Shown one piece after another: positions 24,097-36,905 of a DNA stretch of 64,000 nucleotides. A program made the position numbers and the translations under genes. A model generated the notes under the pieces. That model saw only the letters and a program-made list of their open reading frames with translations. It was not told the origin of the DNA and made no database searches. Source of the stretch: Epiperipatus broadwayi (lineage: Eukaryota > Onychophora > Udeonychophora > Euonychophora > Peripatidae); the NCBI GenBank assembly GCA_028023455.1, contig JAQFVV010012402.1, positions 11,884,292 through 11,948,291 on the forward strand. Reading direction: 5' to 3'. Every line of letters starts with the position of its first letter. Position 1 is the stretch's first letter.

Positions 24097-27000
24097 GGCT
24101 CTTCAGGATAGAAAGCCAGGAAAATGTAAGAATTTTTTATAGTGCCATTAGCATTTGAAACATAGTTGGATTAAATCTATTTATAAATCTATCTTATATA
24201 GTGAATATTTGAAAATGTTCCAAGATGACAAATACGAGATCACAATTAGAATGTGTATGGAATCTGAATCAAGAAAATTAGGATATAATGAGGATGAACA
24301 TCAATTTCTTATGTATTGACAGAGATTAGAATGAAACATTTTCAGTCAGTAGAACACACTATCACTTATTCAAGACATGAATTAAATAAAATAAAATGGA
24401 TATGCATTTTATTATCAAAAAGAATATAGTACAGACTATTATTTTAGATAATCTCTGAATATTCAATGCATCTTTCTGATGATTGGATACTTAAGTACCA
24501 AGAATTGAAAGCAGTAGAATGCAATTGGACTATAAAAATGACTAACAAATTTTTATAAATTTAGTGGCATTCACTGCTTATATATTTTTAAGTAATCAAA
24601 ACACAATATTTATATATATATACACACACTCACACACAATTATATGTCACTAGATGCATCATTAGAAAATAAATAGTCTCCATTATCAATGATAGTAATG
24701 GAAAGATTACATAATAAATACTAATAAATAAAAAAAAAGCATAAAGTTACAAGAAGTCAAAATAATAAAAATAATTAGGGGAACCAAAACTCTTAGGTAT
24801 ACAGTAGAAAATAATGCTACATTGATTTTAAGAATAAAATTAAAAGTGAATTTAAATTTTAAATCTAGTTGGTAAAAAACAGTTAATCATAGACAGAAAT
24901 CAAAAACATTATTTAAAATTAATTCAAGGAAAAACTGACAAAAAATAAAGAAGTCAATTTGTGTGTCAAAAGCTATAGTAAAAATTACATTAGAATAAAA
25001 TTCAAAATTAAGAAAGATAAAAATATTTTGTAGAACTGGATATAATTTCAGAAAAGATCAAGCCTCAAGCTTAAAAAAAAGGAAATTTCAATAAATAATT
25101 TTATAACCAATATAATAAAAATGGAGATCTAAAATTCATAGAATAGTTTTAGTAGAAAATAAAGTCATTTACTATGATGCTTTTGATGAAATCATTTATA
25201 TAGAAAAATTTTAATAATGGAAAATAGAAAAGACATCATTTTCCAAAATGAAAAATTGCAAAAATTCACATCATTGCATTAGAAACTATAGAATTGTCTT
25301 AATATAATCTAATCTAGAAAATCATTAAATGACTTGGATAGCTCATATTTCATTATTTCAATTAAGATTCAGTTATGGAAATGGTTGCAAGTGATTGATA
25401 TATGAGTTAACTATAAATAAGAGGCAGCTCAAATAAATACCACTGAACTGAGCAGCATCATAAGTAAGATTGGGATTTTTTTTTTTTTGGATGGCATGGG
25501 ATTCTCTAATGAAAACCAACACAAGTTCTGTCATTACTTCCATTTAATAACTGTTCAAAAACTAATGAATGAATCAAGATTCCAGATATAATAAAGAAGT
25601 CATTCTTTCATTAAAAGTGAATGCCTAAGCGTATAAATTCCTTTTTATCAGGAACATTAGAAAATAATAGGATATATTACTGTGGTTATAAGTTTTGATT
25701 TAAAAAACAATTATAAATTGGTTATTAGCCAGAAGATTTAAAGTGATTTCGTATCAATAAGCTGAAAATCTTTGATATTGGTGAACTTCATTGGAAGGGC
25801 TTTGAAAAGATGAAAACTAATGAAATTAATACTTTGTTGCATTTAATGAAAGATGAAGAACATAACCATGTCATCATTAATAATATTTATCCTTCATTTT
25901 GGGGAATAAGAATTGACAGCTTATCACAAAACTTAGATAAGATTTGCATCAGATGCAGAACTAATTGATATTATGCAGATTTATGCACTAACTGAAGTTT
26001 CTAATGAGAAAAATAGAAAAGTGATATTTCATCATTTTTATAATGAATGCAGAAAAAACTCACAAGAGAAAATGTTCTGCTATTTTGTAAAGAATTTTTG
26101 TTGCAGTGTTTGCAAAATAACATGATATAGCAGATTGATTTATTGATTTGTGTGAAGTATTTAAACTTGTGAATGATACTACCAAATTTTGTCATCCGAA
26201 ATTTCCAAAAATATCAAGTTATCTAGATTTATTCTGATTAGCGCATATAAAATCAAGTTGATCATTTCACAATAAGTTGAAAATAACCTTTTATTATTTG
26301 TAGTGAATATTAAAAATAGTTTTAAAATTTGGTATTGTGTGCCATTAAAATAGTCAAATGGTTATTTTTTTGAGAGAGCACATGTGGTTGAGTACTTAAA
26401 TGGCAGATTGAGCTTAGATTCAGGAATCTAAAAATCTTGACTTTGTCATGCTTCCATTGTATTAAACAATAAAAATGAAAAATAAAAATAGAAAAATAAA
26501 AAGACAATATTTTAAATGTTAAATTTTGTAAAGAAAAAAAAAAAAATATTTATAAGAGGGAAAAGTATTTGCTTTGTTTTTTTTTGTTTTTTTCTCATCA
26601 AGACCGATATTAGTCTTTATTTCTGGACACCTAATTTTCATAAACTTTTTATCACATTGATTTCATTTTCTAAACACTTTATTTCATAAAAATATTTTGA
26701 AAATATTCTGAGTCAGCTTTTTGAAGTTCAGACTCATTTATTGGCAGAGAGTGTTGCTGAAATATAACATTCAGGAGGTGATTTGAATATTTTATATTCA
26801 CATATGTATAATTTTGCAATCAAAAATGTGATTTTGAAATAGAACATTGCTTATTGCTTTTATGGTCTATAAGATTAAATTATGAGTTAAATTTGATGAA
26901 AGATAATGAAAAAAAAAAAAAATTTAGAATAAAATATATAAAGAAATTTAAAATCTTGAAAAAAAGTGTTTGCTATTCATAAAAAAAAAAAATCAACAAA

Positions 27001-28479
27001 AGATTTAATAAATTTCAAGAGAAAGTATTAGGATGAAATTAAATAAATCCAAACATATGTAAAGAAGGCCAAAAAAAAATTTCAAATTAAGATACAGGAA
27101 AAAATTGAAATAAAAATTAAAGAAATGAAGATAGAAATATTAAAGAGAAAAGATGAAATAAAATGGAACATTTGAAAAGTTCAAGAAAGAATTAGCAGGT
27201 CTCAAGTTTATTTGGAAACAAGAATTGAAAATGAGCAGCATGAATTTATGAAAGTAACAAATCATATATGTAGTTGATATGAAGCTGATACAAGAATGAA
27301 ATATAATTCTGATAGCATAAAATATACTTGCTTATTATGAAAAAAGAATTAATATATATACAGGAAAAACAGTTGAACAACATTAGAAGATTTATAAAGA
27401 AAAATTGTAAAAATTTATTTTAAAACAGAATAAATTGGATACAATTTTAAAAAAGTAGACATATCTGTTGGTAAAAGTAAATAGAATGAAATCATAGCTT
27501 CAATATTAATGGATGAGAAAAGAAATTGGGAAGAAAATGACCTACAACTAATTATATAGATTATGATATGCTGTAGAGAGATTTGTAAAAATTAAATTAT
27601 TTGCAGATGTTATAGGTGGGACTCTAATAGAACAATTACATTTATTAAAGTTCATTTTAATATTATACTTGGCTCAAGAAGGGAGATAGCTATTAGAAAA
27701 ATTATTTATCTTGCACTGCCAAAATCTGGAATTACATAGTTGACAAGCCATTAAACAATTTGCAAATGATAAAAAGAAAATGTGACAAGTTGTGGTTTAA
27801 TATCAAATATTTCAGAAAAGGTACCATTATTCATATGCAAAAACTCCTGACACAATTCTTTTATTGAGAGTTACCACTTATAAAAAAATTCAAAAATATT
27901 TATTCTATTACAATCTTAAAAATGGTAAGAATAGTTAGACATAATTTACTGAAATATACACAGTGTATCCTCAGCAAAAAATTGTATAGTTCTCTTTCCA
28001 AACCACTTGCAACACTATTTTTGAACCAAATGCACATATTATTTAGCAATATAGTTTAGATATCCATCATAAAAAATTTAAAATGCTAGCATATCTAAAT
28101 CATAAGTATGATATAAAATATCAGTGTGATTCGTACCTTCATCTTCAGTGCTCTTTCTGCCATAACAAAATCTTGAAAAACATTTGAAAATAGTTTGCTA
28201 CCATATACTAATAGAATCATTTCATTAGCACTTTTGCCCAATTTAAATTAAAATTTAACATTCGTATATGATTCTGTTATGAGTTTAGGTATAAAACACT
28301 CTTAAAATTTTTGTATGAATAGCTAAACTATGTCTCTAAATAATATATACAATTGATTCAGAATTGGTTCTGTATACAGCTTGGAGAGAGAACCAATCTC
28401 TTCACTGCAATTCACTGGGTATGTATGTATATATATAATATTTAAATACATATATATTGTCCATACTAAACTTAATGTA
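24097..28479. other. AT-rich non-coding DNA, old repeats likely but unclassifiable
   Basis: A 4.4-kb stretch with only short chance open frames. (TA)n and (CA)n tracts occur near 24610. Purine-rich blocks at 25000-25100 and 26880-27500 look like decayed repeat DNA, but no protein motif survives that I can name. Confidence 0.5.
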
Positions 28480-28888
28480 ATTAGAAGGGATTTGAACTCA
28501 GACTTTCAAACTCCCTACAATTATCCACTCCATGTTATACAATTGATACACATGAACACATGTGAGAAATATAAATGATCTCCAATAAACATATTTCATG
28601 TTTGAACTAGAACTCATCAGTTGGTCCAGATCACCATCTTCCACATATATATATACAATCAGTGCTCAGTTTATATTGAGATAGCAAATTTTCAAACTAC
28701 TGTTTTATTTTAAACTGAGCACTGATTGTATATATGTGTGAGAGATGGTGATCTGGACTAACTGCATGAAATACATATATTGGAGATCATTTATCTTTTT
28801 CACATATATGTGGTCATGTGTATTGTATAAGATGGAATGGGTAGTTGCAGAGAACTTGAAAGTCTGAGTTCAAGTCCCTTCTAATATA
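28480..28888. repeat. Foldback element, about 180-195 bp arms, tRNA B-box-like ends
   Basis: Left arm 28480-28673 and right arm 28711-28888 are reverse complements around a 37-bp loop; matching pairs include TAAACTGAGCACTGATTGTA and GGTGATCTGGAC. The outer ends read AAAGTCTGAGTTCAAGTCCC, close to the pol III B-box pattern GTTCRANTCC. The middle part (ATCTGGAC...CATGAAATACATATATTGG) recurs in the composite repeat at 6840-6900. No coding capacity. Confidence 0.75.
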
Positions 28889-28970
28889 TAAATATTGTAG
28901 TTAATTACTTTAGCAGATTATTGTAAAATAGAGATGTTTGAGAATGTGCATGTGCTTAATTTTTGTTAAA

Positions 28971-29140
28971 AGAATTGTAAAAAAAGATTTTATATCTGTA
29001 GGATGTATTACAGTATTATTTGTTTATTGTTAATTTACAAATTCATTATCTTCATAGAATTGTAAAAAAAGATTTTATATCTGTAGGATGTATTGCAGTA
29101 TTATTTGTTTATTGTTAATTTACAAATTCATTATCTTAAT
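28971..29140. repeat. Tandem duplication of an 85-bp unit
   Basis: AGAATTGTAAAAAAAGATTT begins at 28971 and again at 29056. The two units differ by about one base until they end in TTCATTATCTT at 29137. The near identity means a recent duplication. Confidence 0.9.
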
Positions 29141-29290
29141 CATTTAAGCCAATAAACATCACATGACCACCGCTGTGTGTGGCAATACGTATAGTGGGTT
29201 TTGCCTGTTTTAATCTTCATCATTGTTATTATTATTTTTACTTTATGAAGTATTATAACTTTATCTTTCTTATTGCATTGCCAAATCCAT

Positions 29291-29456
29291 ATAATATTAA
29301 ATCATTTATGCTCTTTATTACTGTTTTACAATCCTTTTATTACAACTCACTATGACAGTTTTGAAGAAGATTGCTGGGCCAATCGAAACTATCGTAGTGG
29401 GTTGTAATAAAAGCATTGTAAAACAGTAATAAAGAGCATAAATGATTTAATATTAT
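29291..29456. repeat. Hairpin element, about 70-bp arms
   Basis: Arms 29291-29361 and 29386-29456 are reverse complements: ATGCTCTTTATTACTGTTTT on the left, its complement on the right, and ACTCACTATGACAG opposite CTATCGTAGTGGGT. The loop (TGAAGAAGATTGCTGGGCCAA) is GC-richer. Typical foldback/MITE structure. Confidence 0.8.
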
Positions 29457-32371
29457 TATTGCTATTATTATTATTGTCACCATCATCTTCTTGCCAAGAA
29501 AAATCTTTTATTATAAAATTTAAGAAGAAAAATATTGTCCAATTTTAAAAATGTTGCAGAAATATTATAGGTGGTATTTATGAAAGGAAATATAAATGTA
29601 AAAGTACTGGAATGAAAGAATATCAATATTAAAATAAGTATGAAATAAAATATGTGAAAACATACTGAAAATCTAGAAAACAATGGTATCAAAAGAGTAA
29701 AGTTTGAATAGAAAGACTTATTAAAATTGTCATTTGTTTTTATTATGGATAATGTTTTTTATGACTTTGACTCTATATTTTTATTATTGCTTTTATTATT
29801 TCATTAAAATAAAAGAATATTCAATTTATAATTATATGGGCAATAAAATATTATGCAAGTGAATGAAAATTCAATTTTTCTTAACTTAATTCACTATTAA
29901 CTATTATCAATATTTGTAATTAAATTAATAATAATTATTACATGTGATTAGTACAAATGCTTTTATTTTAATTATATTTTAGTAATCTCCATGTAAAGTT
30001 TGAGAATTAAATTTATAATTTTAATTCCAAAAAAGTTAATCCTGCAAAAAAGTTCTGATGTTTAAGTTAGCTCATTGTTTATGTTTAGATTATTTTAAAA
30101 ACAAATATTATTTGTTTAAATTAAAGGTTAGTATATAGTAATCTGTTTTTTAAAAAATATTCAAATCTAATTGTTGTTTCGTTATTAAATAAAAATTATG
30201 TGATTAAAATATAGTAGATGAATAGATACCTTGAATAGAAAAAGAATAGAGAACATATTCATCTTTCTTTTCTTCTTCCTTTCCTAAATGTATGTACACC
30301 ATCATCAATAGAATAATTGGATCCTATTATTATATATACATGTAAACAATAACTTTTCAGTAATTAACTGTTTCCAAATGTAATTCACATTACAACAGCC
30401 AAATCTTAATAAACTAATAGAATATTTACAATTTATTGGCAAAGGAATTTCTGTTTTTTAATCTATAGAGATTGTCTTGACATCATATTGTAGTTTCTAT
30501 TGACTTTTTAAATTTTAACTATGACCCTGTGAATTATGTATGTAGTTTAATTTTGGCTTAATAAATTGCATTTTTAAAATAAATATTTAAGCAATTAAAA
30601 TTCAATACCAACACATTTATGGATTTATGTTCTGTATATAATATAAAACATTGATTTAAATAAAAGAATGATGAACTCTTATTCTCTGATTTAGACATCA
30701 TCTCAAATAACAATAACAAATTCCCAAGACTTGTCTATTAGTTTGCAAACTCATGAACCTTCTTAATGATTGCTGAATACTTATACAGCTTCACTGTTTA
30801 GCATCTGTTCAATGTTAGTTAATAGATGACTGTAGGATGATTCTCTTATTCTTCTAGGATAATCAAAGTATCTTCATAGGAATATTGCTCAGTGAAGTGA
30901 AGATCATAATTGGTTTTGTTGTGAATAAATTAATGCTGCACAAAATTAGTAAGATTAAGTCTTATACTACTTATTATCAAATCATTTGTAAAAGAACTTT
31001 CACTACCATTGTTATGAATATCTTACATTACTATGGTCCACGTATGAATTTATTTAATTGAACTACTGTAAATAAAATTAACAAATAGTTAACATCCATG
31101 CTTAGCAATTCTCATCAAACTAAATACCATTTATTATTACATACTGACTATCTACTTTGGAGATTTAGATGTAATACACCCTAAATAAATAAAAAATCTA
31201 CTTATCTATAATTTTGAACTATTACTTCAGTGATATTATCGGCAAGCAATTTCTGATTCTGTTAGTTCTTACATAAGCAAATTTGTCAACATCTAAAATG
31301 GTCTTTTTCTAGTTAATATCTTATACAAAGCTATAAATAATATATAAAATATTTTACAAAAAAAAACAAAAAAACATTTTTATCTGGTGACTAAAGCATT
31401 AAAAACAAAAAATATTATTTTCCTTTAACTACAGTTTTGGTTATTATATTTATTTTGAAATAAAAGTACAAAGCATCAATTAATTAGTTAATTTAATCAT
31501 TAAAAATAGTGATTGAATTAATTAATTTATGAATGATATATTTCAAATTAAATATAACAACCAAAAATATGTTTTAAGGGAAAAAATATTTTGGGGTTTT
31601 AGTATATTGTTCATCAAATTAAATAAAAATGCTTTTTATAAAATATTTTTTATATATTTATTTTAGTTTTTGATCATTTTGCAGCAGGAATTTTATAATT
31701 ATTGTTTTCAAATTTAAAAACTAAGAATGTAAACACTGTCACTGTATCACTAGTATTTGAAGTAAAATTTATGCTTGTTTAAAATTGTTTACAAGTTTTT
31801 TGTGTTCATGAAGGCAATATTTTAAAAAATCATGTTTTCATTAAACAATGAAGAAAAATTAAGATTTCATTCTTTATTTTTTTTTTCTTTATTTTTTAAT
31901 TAACTGTAAACATATGAATTCATCATAAAATTCAATGACAGTATATATTTAAAAATATTCCACTATCTATTGTGCTTCTGCAACAAGGAGATAGCATGTT
32001 CCACCTTCAGCTGCTAACTACTGCCATGATTTAATTTTGTCTGTCATGATTGTAATTTTTAAAAAAAAGTCATTCATGCATACATTAATTCTTTCTTCAA
32101 TAAAACTCATTTAATATTTCATGTAAGAGTATCAGACAACTGAGAATAAGACCATGATGTTTTTTTATCTCAGAGGTAAAAAACCATAAACTTACCACAC
32201 TGGCTAATGTGTCTTCAATGTTTTTATATATTATATGAATAATCAGATAGTAATAACAGTACAACAACAAGATTGTGTGTTTAAGGCCTCAAAGAGGAAT
32301 CAAACTGTTTCCTTTCAGTTAACAGCAAACTCTATCCACAAGCTGTTATTTGATGATAACCTTTTATTTAG
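29457..32371. other. AT-rich non-coding DNA
   Basis: No gene or repeat family recognised in 2.9 kb. One pyrimidine-rich acceptor-like site at 30837-30855 is followed by an open stretch of about 68 codons, but there is no donor and no motif, so I do not call an exon. Confidence 0.5.
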
Positions 32372-35347
32372 GTACTTATAACTGCAAACCACTTTCAAGT
32401 GAAATGGAAGAATAATTATCTAATATTAAATGGGGCATTGTTGGACTTTGTGAATATTAAAGAAAAGTTGAAGAGACAGTTGATTTAAAAAGTGGACATG
32501 TACTGTATTACAAAGGAATACACATTGGAAATACAAGTGGATTAGGATTTATTATTAATAAAAATTGCAAGAACAACATTATGAGATTGATGGTGTATCA
32601 GATGGAATGGCAAGATTAATTATTTAACTTGATAGTAGATACCAAATGCAGATAATTCAGATGTATGCCTCAACAAGTTCTCATTGTATTGAAGTAGAAA
32701 GTATTTATATGACTGTACAAAATCTTTTGATCAGACTAAACAATATTTTAAGATTGTCATGTGAGACTTTAATGCTAGAATTGGTAAACAATTGAAAAAT
32801 GAGAGATGACATGAACTTGTGAAGTTTGCTGAAAAAGGGTAAACTTTTCTTGAGAAAAATACTAAATAGAATCATTCAAATGAAGGTATAGCAGAATTGA
32901 ATTATATTTTGACTAATAGAAAATATGTATTTCAAGATTGTAATGTTCTTAATAAATTTAATATAGAAAATGATCATTATTAATAAGCTGCAAAATACAT
33001 GTTAATGCAAAACTAGAGAGACAGAAATTATTAAGAAAAACAATATTCACAGTTCATATTCCTAATCTTCAGAACATTTCAATGAATTTAAATTCGAACT
33101 TGAAAATCATTTTCAAATATTAACAGATTTTGATCATGATTCAGATTTGAATGAAATAAATAGGAAGATAACTGATACACTTTTAAAAACTATAACACAC
33201 ATAGCTGGTGCAAGAAAGCAGCAATTGTGCAGTAAAATTTCTATTGAGATGATAATTTATGAAGAAAATAAATTAATAAGAAACACTATAGAAAAGAATA
33301 AAAGTCTCAAGAGTATAAAACAAATCTTAGTATTGGTAGGAAACTTATTTCTGCAATAAGAAAAAGAGATGAAACTCTTACTATAAAGAGAGTTGTTATC
33401 ATGGAAATGTGTAGAAGAGTTCTATCAAAAATTATATAGCAATAAACAACAAGGAAAAGTATTTTCTACAACTACTATATATTCTGAATTGCCCAGGATT
33501 TTAAATGAAGATGTGATAAATATAATTAAATCTGTGAAGAAGATAAAAACTTAAGGTAATGATGGAATTATAATTGGTATCTTAAAAGAAGCCGGTGAAA
33601 AATTAAAGAGTTTTATCAAAAATTATATAGCAATAAACAACAAGGAAAAGTATTTTTTACAACTACTATATTTTCTGAATTGCCCAGGATTTTAAATGAA
33701 GATGTGATAAATATAATTAAATCTGTGAAGAAGATAAAAACTTAAGGTAATGATGGAATTATAATTGGTATCTTAAAAGAAGCCAATGAAAAATAGAAAA
33801 ATTAAAGAGTTCTATCAAAAATTGTATAGCAATAAACAACAAGGAAAAGTATTTTCTACAACTACTATATTTTCTGAATTGCCCAGGATTTTAAATGAAG
33901 ATGTGATAAATATAATTAAATCTGTGAAGAAGATAAAAACTTAAGGTAATGATGGAATTATAATTGGTATCTTAAAAGAAGCTGGTGAAAAATAGAAAAA
34001 TTATTGGCAAAGTTATATATACTAAATGTCTAAATGATTAACATATTGGAAGAATGCAATCTTGATATTAATACTTTAAAAATGTAATAAAGAAGATATT
34101 ATAAATTATAGACCTATAAGTCTTTTATCAGTTCTTTACAAATTTTTAGCAAGGTAATTACAATTCATCTTCAACAAACTGGATTTTAACCAACCAAAAG
34201 AACAAGCTGGATTTAAAAGTGGTCATAGTGCAGTAGATCATATCCAAGTATTGAGAGAAATTATAGAAAAGACCAATGAATATGAGTTGCAATTATGTTT
34301 TGGACTTTTAGATTATGAAAAGGCATTTGATTTTATAAGTATTTATTTAGTGAATAAAGCATCAAATCATCAAGGTAACAAATCCAGGATATTTTCATAT
34401 TCTGAAGAATATTTATAAAAAATATAACAGCAGTAATTAGGTTACATATTGATACTAGGAAGATTAATATTGAGAAGAGTGATTTCATAATTTCAAAACT
34501 TTTTATAGCAATTTTGCAAGAAGTGTTTTGGGGATTGAAATAGGAAGCTAAGGGTGTAAAAGTCAATGAAGATTATTTAAGTCATCTACCTTTGACAAAT
34601 GATATAATTGTTTTTACAAATAATGTTTTAGAGCTTCAGGAAATATTGCAAGAGTTACCAGATGACTATAAAAAAGTAGGATTAAAGGTAAATATTAAAA
34701 TGATTAAAATAATATTCAATGGATTTTCTCAAAAAAGAAAACAAAAATTGATAATGATGAGTTAAAAGACATTATAACTACAACAATTTCAAATACCTTG
34801 GTCTGATTATTTATATAGATGGAAATATAATGGATGAAATTAATCATAGAATTCAATTTGGTTAGAGTGCTTTTGGTAAAAATAATATTAAAAGGAAATA
34901 TGTCTATGTGTTTGAAAAGGAAAGTTTTTAATAAATGTGTTTTATCAGTTCTTTTTTATGGATATGAGACTTGGACCTTAACAGAAGAGCAATGCAGAGA
35001 TTTCAGACCACTTAACAAAGTATGGAAAAATGTATGTTAGGAATAATAAGAAAAGATCAAAAACGAAATACATGGGTAAGTGAACAAACAGGTGTTACAG
35101 ACATCATTGAAAAAATTAAGAGACATTAGAAGAGATGATAATAAATGGACAGTTAAAAATCTTAAATTGGATTCCAAGAGATTGTAAGCTCTAGAAAGAG
35201 AACTGCATGTGAGATGGCTTGATTAAGAAATATGCTGGAGTGATGTGGAGAGTAGAAGTTAGAGATCAGAGAAGATAGATTGAACTTAGAGAGATCTTTA
35301 TTCTGCATTATAATGATAATTATTGAAAATGATGATGATAATAAAAT
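32372..35347 (+). pseudogene. Decayed RTE-like LINE, plus strand
   Basis: Order of readable pieces: endonuclease start (IVGLCE at about 32440; KSGHVLYYKG; GLGFIINKN), MYASTS (about 32660, family YAPTS), DFNARIG (about 32775, family GDFNAxIG), a triplicated linker (33416-34005), EQAGFKSGHSAVDHI (about 34200), motif A region CFGLLDYEKAFDFI (about 34300), YLGLIIYIDGNIMDEI (about 34795), and the C-terminal LFYGYETWTLTEEQC (about 34950). It ends with ATGATGATAATAA at 35330. Many stops and frameshifts. Same family as 5468-9990 (-) and 42977-43062 (-). These elements encode a single endonuclease/reverse transcriptase protein; this copy is dead. Confidence 0.8.
33416..34005 (+). repeat. Tandem triplication of about 191-199 bp inside the RTE relic
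   Basis: AGAGTTYTATCAAAAATT starts at 33416, 33607 and 33806. Each unit runs through CTGAATTGCCCAGGATTTTA and AACTTAAGGTAATGATGG to AAAGAAGC. The unit corresponds to the linker between endonuclease and reverse transcriptase. The copies are nearly identical although the LINE is old, so triplication came after decay. Confidence 0.9.
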
Positions 35348-35944
35348 GATTATGCATCACTGAAAACTTATTAAACTGATATCAGTGAATCCCACTAATA
35401 CTATTAGTCTGAACAACCCTGAAATATTGCATTGTCATTGGTAGATACCCTAACTCTAATAACTTAGATATTTTGTGTTTGGATGTAATAAATATATAAA
35501 AAAAAACATGTTGTAAAAGCAAGGTCATATATGAAAGAATGTAATGAAGCTGTTAAAATAATCATTTCATAAAGAAAAAGTTAAAAAAAAATATTTTTAA
35601 TAGTTTTAAGAATGTTTATTTTTACACTGATTCACAAATCCTAAATATTTTGAAATTTCAAATGATAAAATGACACTTTCATAAACAGCTTCATCATATC
35701 CATCACAAAATTACAATAAAAAAAAGATGTATTGGAAGTCTTGTGGTCCATTTTCATTCTAGAGCCAGATATGTTCAGTTTTGTAAATTATCTGTAACAA
35801 TATGAATGGTTTTTAGTGGAGAAAAAAGTAACAGAACAATGTATTCAAAATATATATATAATAAAAAATAAAATGAAGAAAATAAACAATAAAGAAATCA
35901 ATAAATGTAAAAAGATATTTATTATCAATAAATACATATGTGGA
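35348..35944. other. AT-rich non-coding DNA
   Basis: Lies between the RTE relic and the 150-bp tandem array. No gene recognised. Confidence 0.5.
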
Positions 35945-36590
35945 AGAAAGGCTGAGTTCAAATACCTGGCCCTGCAACACAGAGCGGATGAGTTGAGGAA
36001 GCCAGAAAGTCTGTAAAATGTCCAATATTACATGAGATTCCAGTTGTGTAGAATAAACTTGTATATAAATATATTTTTATTTGGCACAAAAGATATGAAG
36101 AAAGGCCAAGTCCAAATACCTGGCCCTGTAACACAGAGTGGATGGATTGAGGAAGCCAGAAAGTCTGTAAAATGTCCAATATTACATGATATTCCAGTTT
36201 AATATATTTGTATATAAATATATTTTTATTTGGCATAAAAGATATGAAGAAAGGCCAAATTCAAATACCTGCCCCTGTAACACAGAGTGGATGGGTTGAG
36301 GAAGCCAGAAAGTCTGTAAAATGTCCAATATTACATGAGATTCCAGTTGTGTAGAATAAACTTTATATAAATATTTTATTTGGCATAAAAGTTATAAAGA
36401 AAGGCTGAGTTCAAATACCTGGCCCTGTAACACAGAGTGGACAGATTGAGGAAGCCAGAAAGTCTGTAAAATGTCCAATATTACATGAGATTCCAGTTGT
36501 GTAGAATAAACATGTATATACATATATTTTTATTTGGCATAAAAGATATGAAGAAAGGCTGAGTTCAAATACCTGGCTCTGTATATACAT
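35945..36590. repeat. Tandem array, four units of about 149-154 bp plus a partial fifth
   Basis: The block TTCAAATACCTGGCCCTG begins units at 35951, 36105, 36254, 36404 and (partial) 36558. Each unit also has GAAGCCAGAAAGTCTGTAAA, ATGTCCAATATTACATGAGA, CCAGTTGTGTAGAATAAAC and TTTTTATTTGGCATAAAAG. Minus-strand open frames across it repeat the same peptide and are by-products. The array sits on the 3' side of the piggyBac relic. Confidence 0.9.
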
Positions 36591-36619
36591 AAAGATACAT
36601 TTTTCCATCTAAAACTTCA

Positions 36620-36905
36620 AAAATCATGAGATTACAAAATTGTAATAAAAGTACAATGTCACTATAATCATGCAATAAATGAACAATCATATAAATAAAA
36701 TCATATATCTTATCTATTGCAAAGTAGAAAGATGATTGAGTCAGGGTCAATGGTAAAGTAATGCATAGAGAAACATTTAATAAAAAAATCAAGAGATTAC
36801 AAAATTGTAATAAAAGTACAATGTCACTATAATCATGCAATAAATGAACAATCATATAAATAAAATCATTTATCTTACCTATTGCAAAATAAAAAGATGA
36901 TTGAG
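36620..36905. repeat. Direct duplication, about 164 bp period
   Basis: GATTACAAAATTGTAATAAA begins at 36631 and 36795. The copies continue through AATGTCACTATAATCATGCA to GATGATTGAGT (36731 and 36896). It lies just after the transposase C-terminus on the minus strand, so one copy may be the element's own 3' region. Confidence 0.85.

Noticed and set aside
30856-31060. Open stretch of about 68 codons after an acceptor-like TTCTTCTAG
   Set aside because: No donor at its end, it closes in a stop, and the peptide has no recognisable feature.
35951-36590. Regularly spaced repeats that could suggest a CRISPR array
   Set aside because: Whole 150-bp units are repeated without distinct spacers, and the window is eukaryotic.
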